From the NCBI RefSeq assembly GCF_030247185.1, contig NC_080570.1, positions 868,001 through 932,000 on the forward strand: a DNA stretch of 64,000 nt, given 5' to 3'. Within the stretch, counting starts at the first letter, position 1. Every line of letters starts with the position of its first letter. This DNA is from Malaya genurostris. Taxonomy: Eukaryota; Arthropoda; Insecta; Diptera; Culicidae. Made by a program: the position numbers and the translations under genes. Positions 34,600 through 47,509 of the stretch are shown here, one piece after another. The notes beneath the pieces are model-generated. The model was not told where the DNA came from, searched no databases, and worked only from the letters and a program-made list of their open reading frames with translations.

Positions 34600-37500
34600 T
34601 TTCGACGATTTGACAAGCAGTTCACTGTTTTTCATGTGCTCACTCACTAGTTCACAGCCAAGGATGCTTACCTACTAATACCCAGACACTTCGATGCACA
34701 CCACACAAACACGTCCATTCAGCTGAATAAATTGTTACCTTTTTGGTCACTTTGAACTGCCGCCAAATCGCGCTTTCACGTTCACCTTATCTCTGCGGAC
34801 CTGCATTTCATGCACAAAACATGCAAATTACTAATCAACATTCGAAATCAGCAGAATGACAATTTACGACTTTATAATTGACGTCCATATTAATGGAAAT
34901 CTTAATTCTTCGCTTGAACCTAGTCCCGTACCGTGAGCTGCCGACTCTTAGAAATATGCCGCCGTTGTCGTCTAACAATCGGCAGCCATCGTCACTGCCA
35001 GACTTCCTGATGTAGCAATAATACTAGTGATTTACGACATTCTAGTTAAAATGTCAACTGTTATCGTTTTTAATATTTTAAACTCCAATACCAACTTAAC
35101 AAAGAGTTGCTTCACGTTCTAATGGAGTCATGGAAATATTCGAATGGAACGGGAAAAATACTTCTGCTGATCATATCTTCAGTTATTTCTACCAGTTCGG
35201 AATCTTCCTTTCCTTTTAAAGGTTAAATTGATTCCAGATAGGTCGTGCACCCAAATCGTTGTCAGAAGCAGATAACAGCCGGCTGAGAATGCATTAATTA
35301 AAATCTTCCTTTTATTTGCCCAGCCTTGTTCGTGGTGTTTCAAAATTAAATTGTCTAACCGGATTATTTCATTACATGTCAGAGCAACAGGTGGCAATAG
35401 TAGTTTCTGAATCAATAAATTTATCCTCAATTAGCTCCTAATTATTACCATCCCTCCTCGTCAGTACTTTATGATAATTTCCCATAACTTTCACAACCAT
35501 TTGTGTTATAATAAAATTGAATCAAACAAAAATTGATAATCACACACGCTCCCACCGCCACCTATCGACCCCTCGTAAACGGTTTCTTTTACGAGGGTTT
35601 CAAAAAGTTTATGGTTTGTTTGGCTGACGCTTTTTTATATGACTTTATGCGATCTAACACCACGTAACCACGCACACTTCAAGTCAACGGCAGCAAGGAA
35701 AAGCGATGGGAACTCGGACAGAGGGAAAAACCTGGTATGATCGTTCCTTTTTCCCTTGCACGACTAGGCTGACTTTGACTTTTTTTTCTGACAGAAACAT
35801 TTTGTAAAACAATAAAATTTATGAGCTTTTATGTGCATGTCACCCTGGCCAAACCATACGCTACCCGGTCGCGATTTCTTCTCTCACTCACATCTCAAGA
35901 CCAAAGCTCGTAACCATAAAAATTTCATTGTTGTCTCTCATACGCCCGTTTATAGAGTCCCCGGACCAGCCATCATCTATCTATTCTACGGGGCGGCGGC
36001 CAGCAAGTGCCACATTACGGAAGGAGATAATTGTTAGCAAATTATAAAAATGAGCCAAGACTTGTTTATTGAATAATGCTACCCTTTAATAGCTTCATTC
36101 AGATTTTAACACTCACGAAAAAATAAGAAAGGCAGTTTTTTTAATATCTGTAAACACTAATAAAACACAATTCATTTTGCTTCCTCAGATTTCCGTCAGT
36201 GGAAGCGAGTGCAAGAATATGGCAAGTATAAAATCGGTGGCAGAGGTCATAAACCGATACTAAATATAATCAACCGCAGCACAGATCACCTGTTTAGAAA
36301 AGTTGCTGACATGAAACTGCTGTGTTGATAAGTTTTGATAAATTTGATCTCCAGTGTATGTTGAACGCATAATTTTAATCGTTACTACCAAAATTATACA
36401 TTGCAAATCGCATCCTTAAAAGCTTATTATGAGTAGTAACTTTGTATCAAAATTCATAGACGATATCCTCAAAGCTCATCCTTATTATCCAGAACATCAT
36501 GGCGGCAAACCACAACACCATCTAGCGTAAAATGATATAAACCAGAAGCACATTCGAATTTTATTTCTTCATTCCATCGGTCTGTGAACAAGCTTTCCCA
36601 CTTACTGAGAGCTTAAAAACAGCACAATTTTAGATCATTTTCGTTTGCAAAGGAGGCTAGAGGGTGCTGTTGGAATAATTACTAGCAACGACAAAAAAAC
36701 ATTCTTCATGAATTAGAATACACTAGGGTACGCCAGGGAAAAGCACGTCAATCCACAAGAAAATATGGTAATATGCTAAAAATGACGCACATGAAACTTT
36801 ACCATCAGCAATAATTACTTCATTTCTTTTGATCTTATCAAGCCAAACCGTAGCCGTAGTCAACGGAGCTCACGCACACCAAAATACATATGTTTTCTAT
36901 CCACCCATTTTTACTGGCTACGGCACTCGATCGCTACTTCACACACTCTGGTCGTCACAGGCAACCGGTTCTTATGCCACACCCAAAAAAGCTGCTCAAA
37001 TCGGCCATCATGCTTTACCAGTGCTTCAACTCTCCCGCATTCTCTCACAACAATTCTCTCGTATTTTCCACACATGCGCACGCAAGGTTTCCGTTTATTT
37101 TTTCTTTCCTTCTCAAAAATGAGTCTTTCCAGCAAATGGTGGATGAAACGACGGTGATAATGGACTTTCACCACATGCGCAGTCTCCGGTTGGTCCTTTC
37201 TTCGTTCCCATCCCTTAATACAAATTTCACGATGGTCGCGGTTGATGGCAGAACGAAAGTTTTACGGCCCTTAGCGCCGCCATGAAAGAATGTTAATCAA
37301 ACTAATGGACACTACATTCCCCATACCATTCTTACGGTCGCTAGCAGTAACGTAAACTGAAGACTGTTAAAATATGATTGATAAGGTTCGCAAATACGGT
37401 TTTCACTCGCTAAAAATGCGAATGTACAAGCAAAGCAATTAAAATAGCCATAACAAGGCACATTAAATTGTAATAAACTTACTCTCGTAATCTTGGAAAT

Positions 37501-39760
37501 TTCATTGCACTACTTGTTATTAACACGGCCATTCAATAGATAGCTACAAACACACACACATACTCGTTTTTTTTAATGCTCACAGTAATGAAAATTTGTT
37601 AAACCCGACAATTGCGTGTGGTAAATTAAATTAAAAATCGATTAAAATCTCACTTGAGGATGTTGACGCTCAATGCTTATGATGGCAAATCAGTCAAGCG
37701 ATCAAACTAGAGTGGCTTAGAATGAAAAAGAGGTAATTTCTCGTGCATGCGATATTAAAATTTCCCGTCGTCTCATCGGAAGTGAGTAGAGCAATATTCA
37801 GGCATGGTTTAAATGGATATAATTATCATAAGTTAATGTTCATTTAATGTATCTCCACTGACAGTATCAATCTGTTCTCGGAAAAACAGTAAATTTTCAA
37901 ATTCAATTCTTCCATCTTTCATTATCAAAACATTGATTTTCTGGGACATTGGGTAATTCAGGTAATTAGCAAGAACACATTTTAATTTAGTTTTCAACAA
38001 CAAGTACTGTAGTTTATAATTGATATGATACTCAATAGAAATCAAAATGCATTGTAATTTTAGAATAATAAAAAAAACCTTATGGTGTGATAAAACCACC
38101 ATCTTGTCATTCGAATAATCTATTTCGGTACTAACATGTGATAAAAGCATACCGTACGAATGTTACAAAATATAATGCTCATTATTCGGCTCTACAACTT
38201 TCATAATTTTGTAGACGGAAATCTAATATACCAAATTATGCACAATATGATATTCAAGCATTGTTTAAAACTCGAGTAATGAGCATAATTTTTTTCAACT
38301 TTCAAAATGACCTATCGTACGATATGCCCTAATCACATGTTACCGAATTATAAACTTTTTTCGTGGAACTAAAAATTTAGATTTTAGGATTCAATAATTG
38401 GCAGATTGATTTGGATATTTCACAAAAGTTTACTTTAACACTTGTGTCGATTATTCTGTAACATTTTCGGAATCGAATGTAGCAACAATAGTACACACGA
38501 TCAATTTGCTGTTTTCATACGAGCCCAAGTGCACTTCGTTGATTGCATTACTTATACCATTCTATCTTCGGGAAGTTAGCCATTACCCTTCAAACATGAA
38601 CAATGACCCATTTGTAGCTTTCGAATGTACATTAAATCGTGAAAATAAATTTAACCATTAGAATTTTGCGGAAAGAACAAAACGCAGTTTGTCGTCTATT
38701 TCACTTCTAAGAGCATATCTCCGAAACTCGAAGTGTTCGCCATAAGCCCTTCCATACATGATCAACGACTCAATAATAACATTCAAAACAAGTTAAGCGG
38801 ATCCCACAATAATTACCTAATTTTTTCCTTGACACATGTTGCTGCCGCAAAGTGTCTAAATGTTTTACTAACGGTTTAATGAAAGTGACCTTCAAAACAA
38901 AAATCAGAAAAAAATATTGCTGTAATGAAAAAAGCGTGGTTTTCAAATACCACTATCGGATCACGAGTATTTTTTTGAAATCGTATTTTAAATGACATGT
39001 TATGTATTTTTTGGGATCAAGGTATTCTTACACAAAAAACTAACGATATAACGATATTACGATACGATATATACTCATTGGTGATCAGAGTTCTTCGACA
39101 ATGATATCATCTACCGACGCATGATTCAGTTCTCCATCAGCTTTGACAATTCATCTTCGAAACAAATCATTTTGAGATTTACTAGGGAAAAACAAACAGA
39201 ATACTCGTCTTGATTTCCTAACATCTTAAACGAAATTATCTCTTCGAGAAAAAAAATAGTTTTTATTTGGGTAGCCGGCTACCTAGAATATTTAATGATT
39301 CATTCTGTAATTACTTGTAACACAAAAAAAAGACAACTGTACAGTTTGCTGTCGAGAGTATGAAGTAATGGAACAAACTTATTGAACAATTACCTAAAAT
39401 TAAAAATTTGAAAAAAAAAATTTTGTCCTCCTTTTGGCAATTATTTAATATCACTGCCGACTTTTCCAATTTAAAGGCTTTCTAGTAAATCATAACTAAT
39501 GAAGTGCATGAGTTTTATTTTGCATAGATTGTATTTATAACCGTCATGGTGGTAAAAAAGTAATAAAAAGTAATATTGTTGTTCTTCATACTCGATCAAC
39601 ATGTCGTATCTAAACTATTTCGCTTTTTAATACATTTTTTAGATATTTTAACTACTCAGCACTTGCTTCGAAAACAAAAACGGCTTGATGATCGAATAGC
39701 TACAGAGTAAGAAATTATAAATCATATTATTGACGTAAAGCAACATACGAATTAGTTCAA
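34600..39760. other. Non-coding flank, nothing recognised
   Basis: No domain-bearing open frame. A short GCGCCGCCAT (PHO/YY1-like GCCAT core) lies near 37273-37282; nothing else stood out. Confidence 0.45.
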
Positions 39761-39779
39761 CAAAACTAATTTAGGAACG

Positions 39780-39905
39780 AGTGTAACCTTCCACACAGCT
39801 TGCCTGGGTTCAATTCCCTACGTGACATTTAGGGTCAAGAGTTTTTTTTTACCCGACAGGCATACGACCGTAAGACTAAAAGCTCTGCAATCGAGAAACA
39901 AAACA
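39780..39905 (+). repeat. Possible truncated tRNA-derived SINE
   Basis: GGGTTCAATTCCC (39787-39799) matches a tRNA B box, but no A box or cloverleaf precedes it. It is followed by a T run, CCCGACAGGCATACG and GCTCTGCAATCGAGAAACAAA. The layout resembles the tail of tRNA-derived insect SINEs. No functional tRNA gene is implied. Confidence 0.4.
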
Positions 39906-39989
39906 CAACTAATTCGTAATATGAGTGAAATGATTGTAATGTGCAGTAAAAGTGATCTATTCTAGATGCAAATTAAGTTTTACAAATTT

Positions 39990-40650
39990 AGCTGAATCCT
40001 TAAGAAATTTATTTGCTAAAATATTATATGACGCATGAATTAGCGTATTTAGATTCAAATGAAAAGTCATATGGTACCCTAGCCTGCTATTGAATTTCAT
40101 CCCGATCCGACTTCCGCTTCCGGAGATACTGGGTGATATGCACCGAAAAAATGGAGAGATGGTTAAACCGATTTGCACAAACTAAGATTCAAATGATAGG
40201 TCTTATGATACCATAGCCTGCTATTGGATTTCATTGGGATCCGATTTCCGGTTACGAAGTTGTAGGGTAATATGAAAATTAAGTATAAAATGTGCACTCA
40301 GTTTTCTCGGAAATGGTTCGACCGATTTTCACAAACTGAGATTCAAACGAAAGGTCTTGAAATTATTTTAAATTTTCTAAAACATTTTACTCGGTTTCGT
40401 CATCCGATTTCAAAACTAGAGAGCGATAAGTAGAAAATTTTCAATTTCATTTGTATTCTTTCACAAACGATGCAAAAACAAGTACAAATCCTTTAAAACT
40501 GACATAAATTCTTCTAGTTTCCAGAAGTTTTTAGTTTGTGGGCATATAAACTTGATTCGACCCTAATAGTTCACCATTTCGTGTTCCGGAAGAACCGAAG
40601 GTAGTAGAGAAAAACTCAAAAAATAGAAATTACTTCGATTTTTCAGCGAT
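39990..40650 (+). repeat. Interspersed repeat family X, copy 2, with internal tandem units
   Basis: GATTCAAATGA-AGGTCTTATG followed by TGCTATTGAATTTCAT, GATCCGACTTCCG and a GGTTCGACCGATTTTCAC segment recurs with GATTCAAA at 40052, 40186 and 40340, spacing 134 and 154 bp. This shows that the family is built of tandem units of about 135-155 bp. Confidence 0.7.
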
Positions 40651-41119
40651 TAAATGCTCCAAAATGAAACTCAGACTATTTACTTAGAGATGGTTTGGCC
40701 GATAGTCATGACCTAAGGTCAAACATGATCATAGATTCAATTGTATGGGTTTGAGTTAAAGTCTTATAATCCCAAATAAAAGTCCGAAGTGAAAGATGGA
40801 AAAGTTCTTAACTAGGTTCAAAACAAGTCCACACTGTTGGTCATGTTTTTTTCTGGCCATACGAACCAACTTCGGCTATTCCGGTACTCAAATATTTGGA
40901 GTAGGAAATTGAATATAAAGTTACTCCTCAGATCAATTTACTCTAAAAGCAAAACTAAGCGTAAATTAAAATATGTTGTAAAATTCATTGAAAAATCGAG
41001 GCATTCTTATTTACTTTAACATCAATGATAGTTTCAATAAAACTTTTGATTCAATTTACATGTCGTGTAAATTTTATTATTTTATTCTGTGTACTTTGAT
41101 TTTCTTCAAGATGGCCAAT

Positions 41120-41230
41120 TCAATTTTCACAAACTTATAGATTCAAAGGAAAAGACTTATGGTTTCATACAGAATCCCTGAATTCGTTGTGAATAATACT
41201 TCCTGTTCCGGAACTAGAAAGATAAAAATA
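41120..41230 (+). repeat. Interspersed repeat family X, short copy
   Basis: Holds AATTCAATTTTCACAAACTT, AGATTCAAAGGAAAAGACTT, ATGGTTTCATA and a CTTCCTGTTCCGGAACTAGA segment, matching one unit of the family seen at 40052-40340. Confidence 0.55.
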
Positions 41231-41239
41231 TTTTGTGAA

Positions 41240-43925
41240 TTCATTCTTTCATTGCATTCATTTTCATGCACATATTTGGAGCAGCAATTAAACAGCAACA
41301 TTTTAATTCTGTATGTTTCAGTTGAAAGATAAAGTTCTGTTCATTGAAAATTCAATGCAATTCAATTAAGCTTCGCATCGAACTTTCGATTCAACCCATG
41401 TCTATTCCATGTTACTATTGATTTACATGTCGTGTAAATTTCATTATTTCTCTCTGTTTGATTGTTTTGATTCGTAGACTTTGCTAGATTTTCACTAACC
41501 TAACAAAACATGGTGCATTTTATTATGTTCAGATAAAATCATTTTAACATTTCCTAAAATTATCGAAAATTGATTTCTTTCCTTGAGTAGACAGGGACTA
41601 AATCTCTTTTAGGAGCTTCACTAGATTCTAATTTGTCAGTCATTTCTGAGTTAATTGAACGACATTATTTGACATAACAGAATGTGAAAAAATTATTAAC
41701 TACTCACTTGGTTGAAAACTTGAAACATTTATAAAAGTTCAGAATTTTAACAATCACACTACACAAAACATAAATGTGCAAATTTATTCACTCGGTATTC
41801 ATGCCCATTTACAATGCTCATTATTGTTTCTAACCGTTTAACCTCATTAGGCACTAATGAAACAAGCAGAACAGAAAACACCGACTGCAAGCCAGTAAAC
41901 AGTTACTTTTCTCGCCTCATTATTTTCTTTTCGTTCTGAAAACATTTTCCCGTCGCAAATCTAACCGTAGTTTACTGAAGCGGAGCTGCATATGTGTAGC
42001 ACACAATCGGACACAGCCATCTTCATAAATTGTTGAATAAATATTTACTAGGCAATAATCGTAAAAAGAGAGCGCACACGGGCGGAAGAGTTGAATAGCA
42101 TAGATACACACAAAAGCTGAGGAGATTCCTTAGTTTGCCGACCCACGAATGAATGAACATGATCACACGATCACAGCTGTGCTCGAATATTCACAAATCA
42201 TTCAATAAATATTTGTGTAGAGCGCAGGGTCGGTGGGATCTCCATTTCCGCTGGACTCATCTTGGTGGGTCAGCGGCTTGAATTAGACTGTTTTCTTGTA
42301 TATTACCTCTGTACACAAATCAACTCTATTATTTATTAACTGCCTTTTTTTATAATTTGCTACCGAGGAAGTGGAAACAAAAAGTTGCTCAACCGGTGAG
42401 CCGTTATTTCGAAAAATTCCACTGAACCATGAACTTCTCGAACAAACGACACTGCTAGACGTTTTACGACACATCCCTAATTGAACGTGACCGCTACCAG
42501 TACTCGGTACAGAAGCTGCAAAAACCTAGTTGTAACATCTCTGAAATACATACACATCATAAATTTATCAAGTGCATAAGCAAACTAGATTTCCTAGCAA
42601 CTTCGAAAGCTGGTGATTTTTTTCTTTACACCTTCTGTTTAAAACGGACCGGACAGACGATTTGCTAGTGATTCTTAACATGAACCCAGAAATGCCATGG
42701 CAGAACGACAGACAGAGCAAAACGAGCACTCGCTAATGTATATTTACGATGACATAAAAAATTCCACGTTATTTACGACCTTTGTTTGGTATGTGATGTT
42801 AATTGCAATCCATATTTTATGCGCTCCTCTACCTAAGCCGTATGGGCTCAAACCAAGGATGCAAAGCTTGGCCTGACTGACATGCAAAGGTCTTTCTGGT
42901 TTCCATCTCGCCAGGTTACCGTCATATTTCAAGCAAACTGTGATGAGACACGCTGCCTAATTAACGAGCGAACGAGCAAAATTTATCAAATTTTTCATAT
43001 CTTTGAATATGTCGAAGTCAGGAATGGGTTCAAAGTTCTGCTAAATTCCGCCAACAATATTTAAACTTAACATCGAAAGTAAATTATAAATGCCATACCA
43101 TGGCGCTATGATTCATCATCTGTCGCTATGACACAATGTCCACATCGTCATCGACGATTTTAGCACCTATCGAAAAAAAATAACAAACGTAATCAGTACC
43201 TCAGCCGTTAGTTTGGCGGTCTTTTGAAAGACACTGTTTTTGAGCAAACAAACAAAACACTCAATTCCCGAGCAAACTCCAACACACAACGTTAACTAGA
43301 GCACACTGTTTACACGAGGTCCGCTTCAGTCAAATATAACACTTTTGATCCCAAGCGCACGGATGGCACAACCTTCAGCATAACCGTCGGGCTTAACGGC
43401 GGCAGGTTTTCCGAAAGGCGAAGGGTAAAAAGGAGTTTTCGGAAATTTATTGTTTACCCGTTAGCGGCAGGATATCCCCTGCATTGAAATCAGTTGATCT
43501 AATTTTTTCGGCATTTCAAGGTTATGCTCGAAGTCAAAGAAAAGAGTGTACGAAAAAATATATCATAGCGAAGAACAATGATGCAATTTAGACCAACATT
43601 CGAAGGTCATCATCATCATTGAAGGGTTCAACTGGACCTTAGTCTGTTTATTGCTCTAATTTTTTTTTCAACGACCGAAAGCTTCGAACTCTATTAAGGT
43701 TATTCCCGTAGCCTTGAGTGACTGTTTTTTACATTCCTTTTCAGGAAAACGTGCCTATCCTTTTTTTTATTCAATGCGATAAAGATAAACATTTTTTCTT
43801 AGAACGTAGCATTTGTAAATACGCAAAAATAGTTGTTATTTTTTTATCTTTTCAGTCGACCAGTTTTCATCTGGCTTCGATTTAAACTTTATCGAAAATG
43901 TGAGGTAGGTCTCTCGAGCCTGTTT
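41240..43925. other. Non-coding flank, nothing recognised
   Basis: Short open frames only, with no recognisable repeats or RNA genes. Confidence 0.45.
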
Positions 43926-43929
43926 TGCT

Positions 43930-44225
43930 CTTAAGCGAATAAGTTGAAGTTGGGCTATTTTACGAAAAATCATCTCATTAGTAGAGTGGCCACGTTATTT
44001 TGCCAATTATTCGACTTTTAAGGAATTATAATGACAATATGCTTGCTTCGGTTCTAATAATTAATACCGCAGAAACAATAGTTCGAAAATTGATCAATAC
44101 TGCAAAAACTCGTAGCGAATGCATCTATTTTCATCTCACCCTTAAGGCCAATCAGTCGAACAACGCCAGCAGATTTTACTTTCGTATATAAAATGACTAC
44201 TAGATCCGTTACCCTACTTTCCTTA
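43930..44225. repeat. Diverged interspersed repeat, copy B
   Basis: Counterpart of 1540-1830: ATCATCTCATTAGTAGAGTG, CCACGTTATTTTGCC, ATTATTCGA, GCAGAAA, CTCACCCTTAAGGCCAAT, CAGCAGAT, CCGTTACC, in the same order. Confidence 0.55.
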
Positions 44226-44483
44226 TTCTCCATTAAATATTTTTTATTGATGAAATTGAAATATATGTTCCATCTTTAAGCCTGTTGTATGACCAACACA
44301 TACACGACACAACTCACATTGAGAACAATTTTACTTTTGATGGATTAACGTAAAACTTTAATGAATACTGTTTTGCCAAAGAATTCATTGTGGTCTTGGA
44401 GCGATTTTTCAATCGGATGAGATTTTGCTTCACAACAACAAAAAACTTAGTAGGCTGTTTATTATTACCACGAGTAGTATATA

Positions 44484-45906
44484 CACTGAAAATAATTTGC
44501 ACGCTGACATCATGTGTAAAGCATTTGAACTATCACTACTTGTAGAACACATGAAATTCATGAAAACATACACTTAACTCATAAAATGAGTGTAAAACCT
44601 GTTGATATTTTGTAGAAATCATGCTACGTTTATATGAAATGCACATAAAAACGATAAGATATATCGTTACCTCTAGATTCTATATGCATTTCATGTGAAT
44701 ATCACATTGTTTCCCTCATAGATTTCAATTGAAACAGAATTGGCCGATTCAAGTGTTTTGCACATAAATTTGTGCTGTAGGGGTAAAACGCACCCCCTAA
44801 GGAAATGTAGCTATATCTTAACTATAGAGAATAACACGGAAGAGTTTCATGCATGACTATCTTCCGTAATCATTATTTCTCAAAATTACGTACAAATACT
44901 CGCTAAATGCATTGAAAAATACATGAAAAGTCTTATATTCCAAAACCCTTAAAAATTGTCTATTGAAATATATGCGGGGCATGACGCCCGATCGTGAAAA
45001 ACACGAAAAATATACATTTTCAATTACGCGAAGTGACTATTATCTGAACATAGGGGCAGGATGATCTTAAACAACGGGTAAACATCCATCATAAAAACGG
45101 ATTAAAGCTCATGACAACCACGGGGCAATATGCACCCTCGTAAAGCTTCTTCTTATTATTTAAAGAAAGCTCTAGACTTTTCGTTGACGAAATATTTGCA
45201 AGGAGGAAGATTGTTCACTATTATTCATTGAATTGATAACTTATGGATAATTTTTGTAAGCGAATTCTTGAGCATTTTGCCTCACACAATTCGGGTCGTT
45301 TTGCCCCCAAAAATATACGATGATATATTTGACGATTTTTCTATAAAATTTCAAATACATCGTCTGTATTAGAACTAATTTTAGAAACCCGAAAGATTGG
45401 CAAAGAAGTTCACTGGTTACAAAATTAAAATCGACTTCCTCACCCTAGAAAATTACTATGGAACGAACATCTAAAATTACTTATAACAGAGACATAATTG
45501 GTTTTTTAAATTTTTTCCAGATATGATTGAACCATCGCTACCAAAATTTTATAGTAATCTGTTGTTATGGCGGACTTTCAGTTTCATTAAAATTTCAGTG
45601 AAAAAAATTGGTAATTTTTGAAAAAAGCAAAAGGTGCATTATGCCTCGGGGGTACGTTTTACCCCATCTTCCCCTACTCATTCCGACTAGAAAATGAAGT
45701 GTGGTAGTTCGATTCAATAGCAGAGCACATCACATCCAAAGGAAAAACACATGAAAGCGAAGTGAATACTAGTCCAATCTCGCATCTCAGTGAATTTGCA
45801 CATGAAATCTTGAAAAAAATCGCTTTAGTTATTTATTGAAATGAAAAAGTATATTAAATTGAAGTGGTGTTTACATACGAATCGATCCTGCAAATTTTTA
45901 TCAGTG
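44484..45906. mobile_element. Non-autonomous DNA transposon, about 1.4 kb, with diverged inverted ends
   Basis: The left end CACTGAAAATAATTTGCAC and the reverse complement of the right end CACTGATAAAAATTTGCAG are similar, and similarity extends inward for about 40 bp (both reach a TGTGTAAA / TATGTAAA segment). TA flanks both ends (44482-44483, 45907-45908). No transposase frame is present. The right-hand two thirds, from 44947, is repeated downstream as part of the tandem duplication. Confidence 0.65.
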
Positions 45907-45982
45907 TAAATTATATCTATATATAAACATATGCCAAAACACGTTGGGTTATTTGTATCAAATGTGCCACGGTCGAACCTGG
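44947..45982. repeat. Tandem duplication, unit 1 (1036 bp)
   Basis: Starts CCTTAAAAATTGTCTATTGA and ends GGTCGAACCTGG. Nearly every base is repeated at 45983-47357 at an offset of 1036. Differences noticed are TTTGCAAGGAGG versus TTTGCCAGGAGG and a small change at TTTTTGAAAAAAGC. The unit includes the right end of the 44484-45906 element plus 76 bp beyond it. Confidence 0.92.
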
Positions 45983-47357
45983 CCTTAAAAATTGTCTATT
46001 GAAATATATGCGGGGCATGACGCCCGATCGTGAAAAACACGAAAAATATACATTTTCAATTACGCGAAGTGACTATTATCTGAACATAGGGGCAGGATGA
46101 TCTTAAACAACGGGTAAACATCCATCATAAAAACGGATTAAAGCTCATGACAACCACGGGGCAATATGCACCCTCGTAAAGCTTCTTCTTATTATTTAAA
46201 GAAAGCTCTAGACTTTTCGTTGACGAAATATTTGCCAGGAGGAAGATTGTTCACTATTATTCATTGAATTGATAACTTATGGATAATTTTTGTAAGCGAA
46301 TTCTTGAGCATTTTGCCTCACACAATTCGGGTCGTTTTGCCCCCAAAAATATACGATGATATATTTGACGATTTTTCTATAAAATTTCAAATACATCGTC
46401 TGTATTAGAACTAATTTTAGAAACCCGAAAGATTGGCAAAGAAGTTCACTGGTTACAAAATTAAAATCGACTTCCTCACCCTAGAAAATTACTATGGAAC
46501 GAACATCTAAAATTACTTATAACAGAGACATAATTGGTTTTTTAAATTTTTTCCAGATATGATTGAACCATCGCTACCAAAATTTTATAGTAATCTGTTG
46601 TTATGGCGGACTTTCAGTTTCATTAAAATTTCAGTGAAAAAAATTGGTAATTTTTTAGAAAAGCAAAAGGTGCATTATGCCTCGGGGGTACGTTTTACCC
46701 CATCTTCCCCTACTCATTCCGACTAGAAAATGAAGTGTGGTAGTTCGATTCAATTAGGTTTTTCACCGCCACTGCTAACCTCAATCGGATGAACACTTTT
46801 TGACAGTCCAGCAGTACTGTTTGTAAACAGAAATTTCTTTTGTTTGTTTATTGACAAATTGGATCAGACCATTTACGATCCGTATCGCCTAAATAAAGTT
46901 TTAAAACATTTGTTTACGATTGAATACGGTTCGTTTTTGATATTTATTAAATAAAAGTGACTAGTTGCAAAGTGTAAAGATGATTATTTTAGATGTGCTC
47001 TTCGATTTTTGTTTAAGCTTGTTTGTAAACAGTACCGCTGAACTGTCAAGGATGAATACTTGTTCATTTGTGTCGTCACGATAAAAAACCTAATAGCAGA
47101 GCACATCACATCCAAAGGAAAAACACATGAAAGCGAAGTGAATACTAGTCCAATCTCGCATCTCAGTGAATTTGCACATGAAATCTTGAAAAAAATCGCT
47201 TTAGTTATTTATTGAAATGAAAAAGTATATTAAATTGAAGTGGTGTTTACATACGAATCGATCCTGCAAATTTTTATCAGTGTAAATTATATCTATATAT
47301 AAACATATGCCAAAACACGTTGGGTTATTTGTATCAAATGTGCCACGGTCGAACCTG
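45983..47357. repeat. Tandem duplication, unit 2, interrupted by a MITE
   Basis: 1375 bp, equal to the first 1035 bp of unit 1 plus a 340 bp insertion (338 bp element and 2 bp duplication) at 46755. No other length difference is needed to align the two units. Confidence 0.92.
46755..47092. mobile_element. MITE, 338 bp, with filled and empty sites both visible
   Basis: Ends TAGGTTTTT ... AAAAACCTA. Longer imperfect inverted repeats of about 75 bp include GACAGTCCAGCAGTACTGTT on the left and AACAGTACCGCTGAACTGTC on the right. The empty site GATTCA-AT-AGCAGAG (unit 1) and the filled site GATTCA-AT-[element]-AT-AGCAGAG show a 2 bp (AT) duplication; 3 bp (AAT) is also possible because of sequence overlap. 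No coding capacity. Confidence 0.88.
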
Positions 47358-47390
47358 AAGTGAATTTGGAATGGATTTGATTTGAATTAT

Positions 47391-47500
47391 GGCGTTTTTT
47401 CATTGAAAAACACTGGGGGCATGGATTGCTTTGGTTTTGCCCTTTCGAACAAAAATGGCAACACCGTAAAAAATTACACCATTTTTCAATGAAAAACGGT
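47391..47500. mobile_element. Partial relative of the 23172-23333 foldback element
   Basis: GGCGTTTTTTCATTGAAAAA, CACTGGGGGCATGGATTGCT, TTGGTTTTGCCCTTTCGAAC resembles one arm of the foldback, and the far end ATTTTTCAATGAAAAACGGT is the inverted tip. Most of the second arm is missing. Confidence 0.7.
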
Positions 47501-47509
47501 ATTAGTGTG

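Noticed and set aside
46755..47092. Tandem units 44947/45983 read as long terminal repeats of an LTR retrotransposon
   Set aside because: The units abut directly with no internal region, do not start TG or end CA, and the only insert lies inside the second unit with its own inverted repeats.
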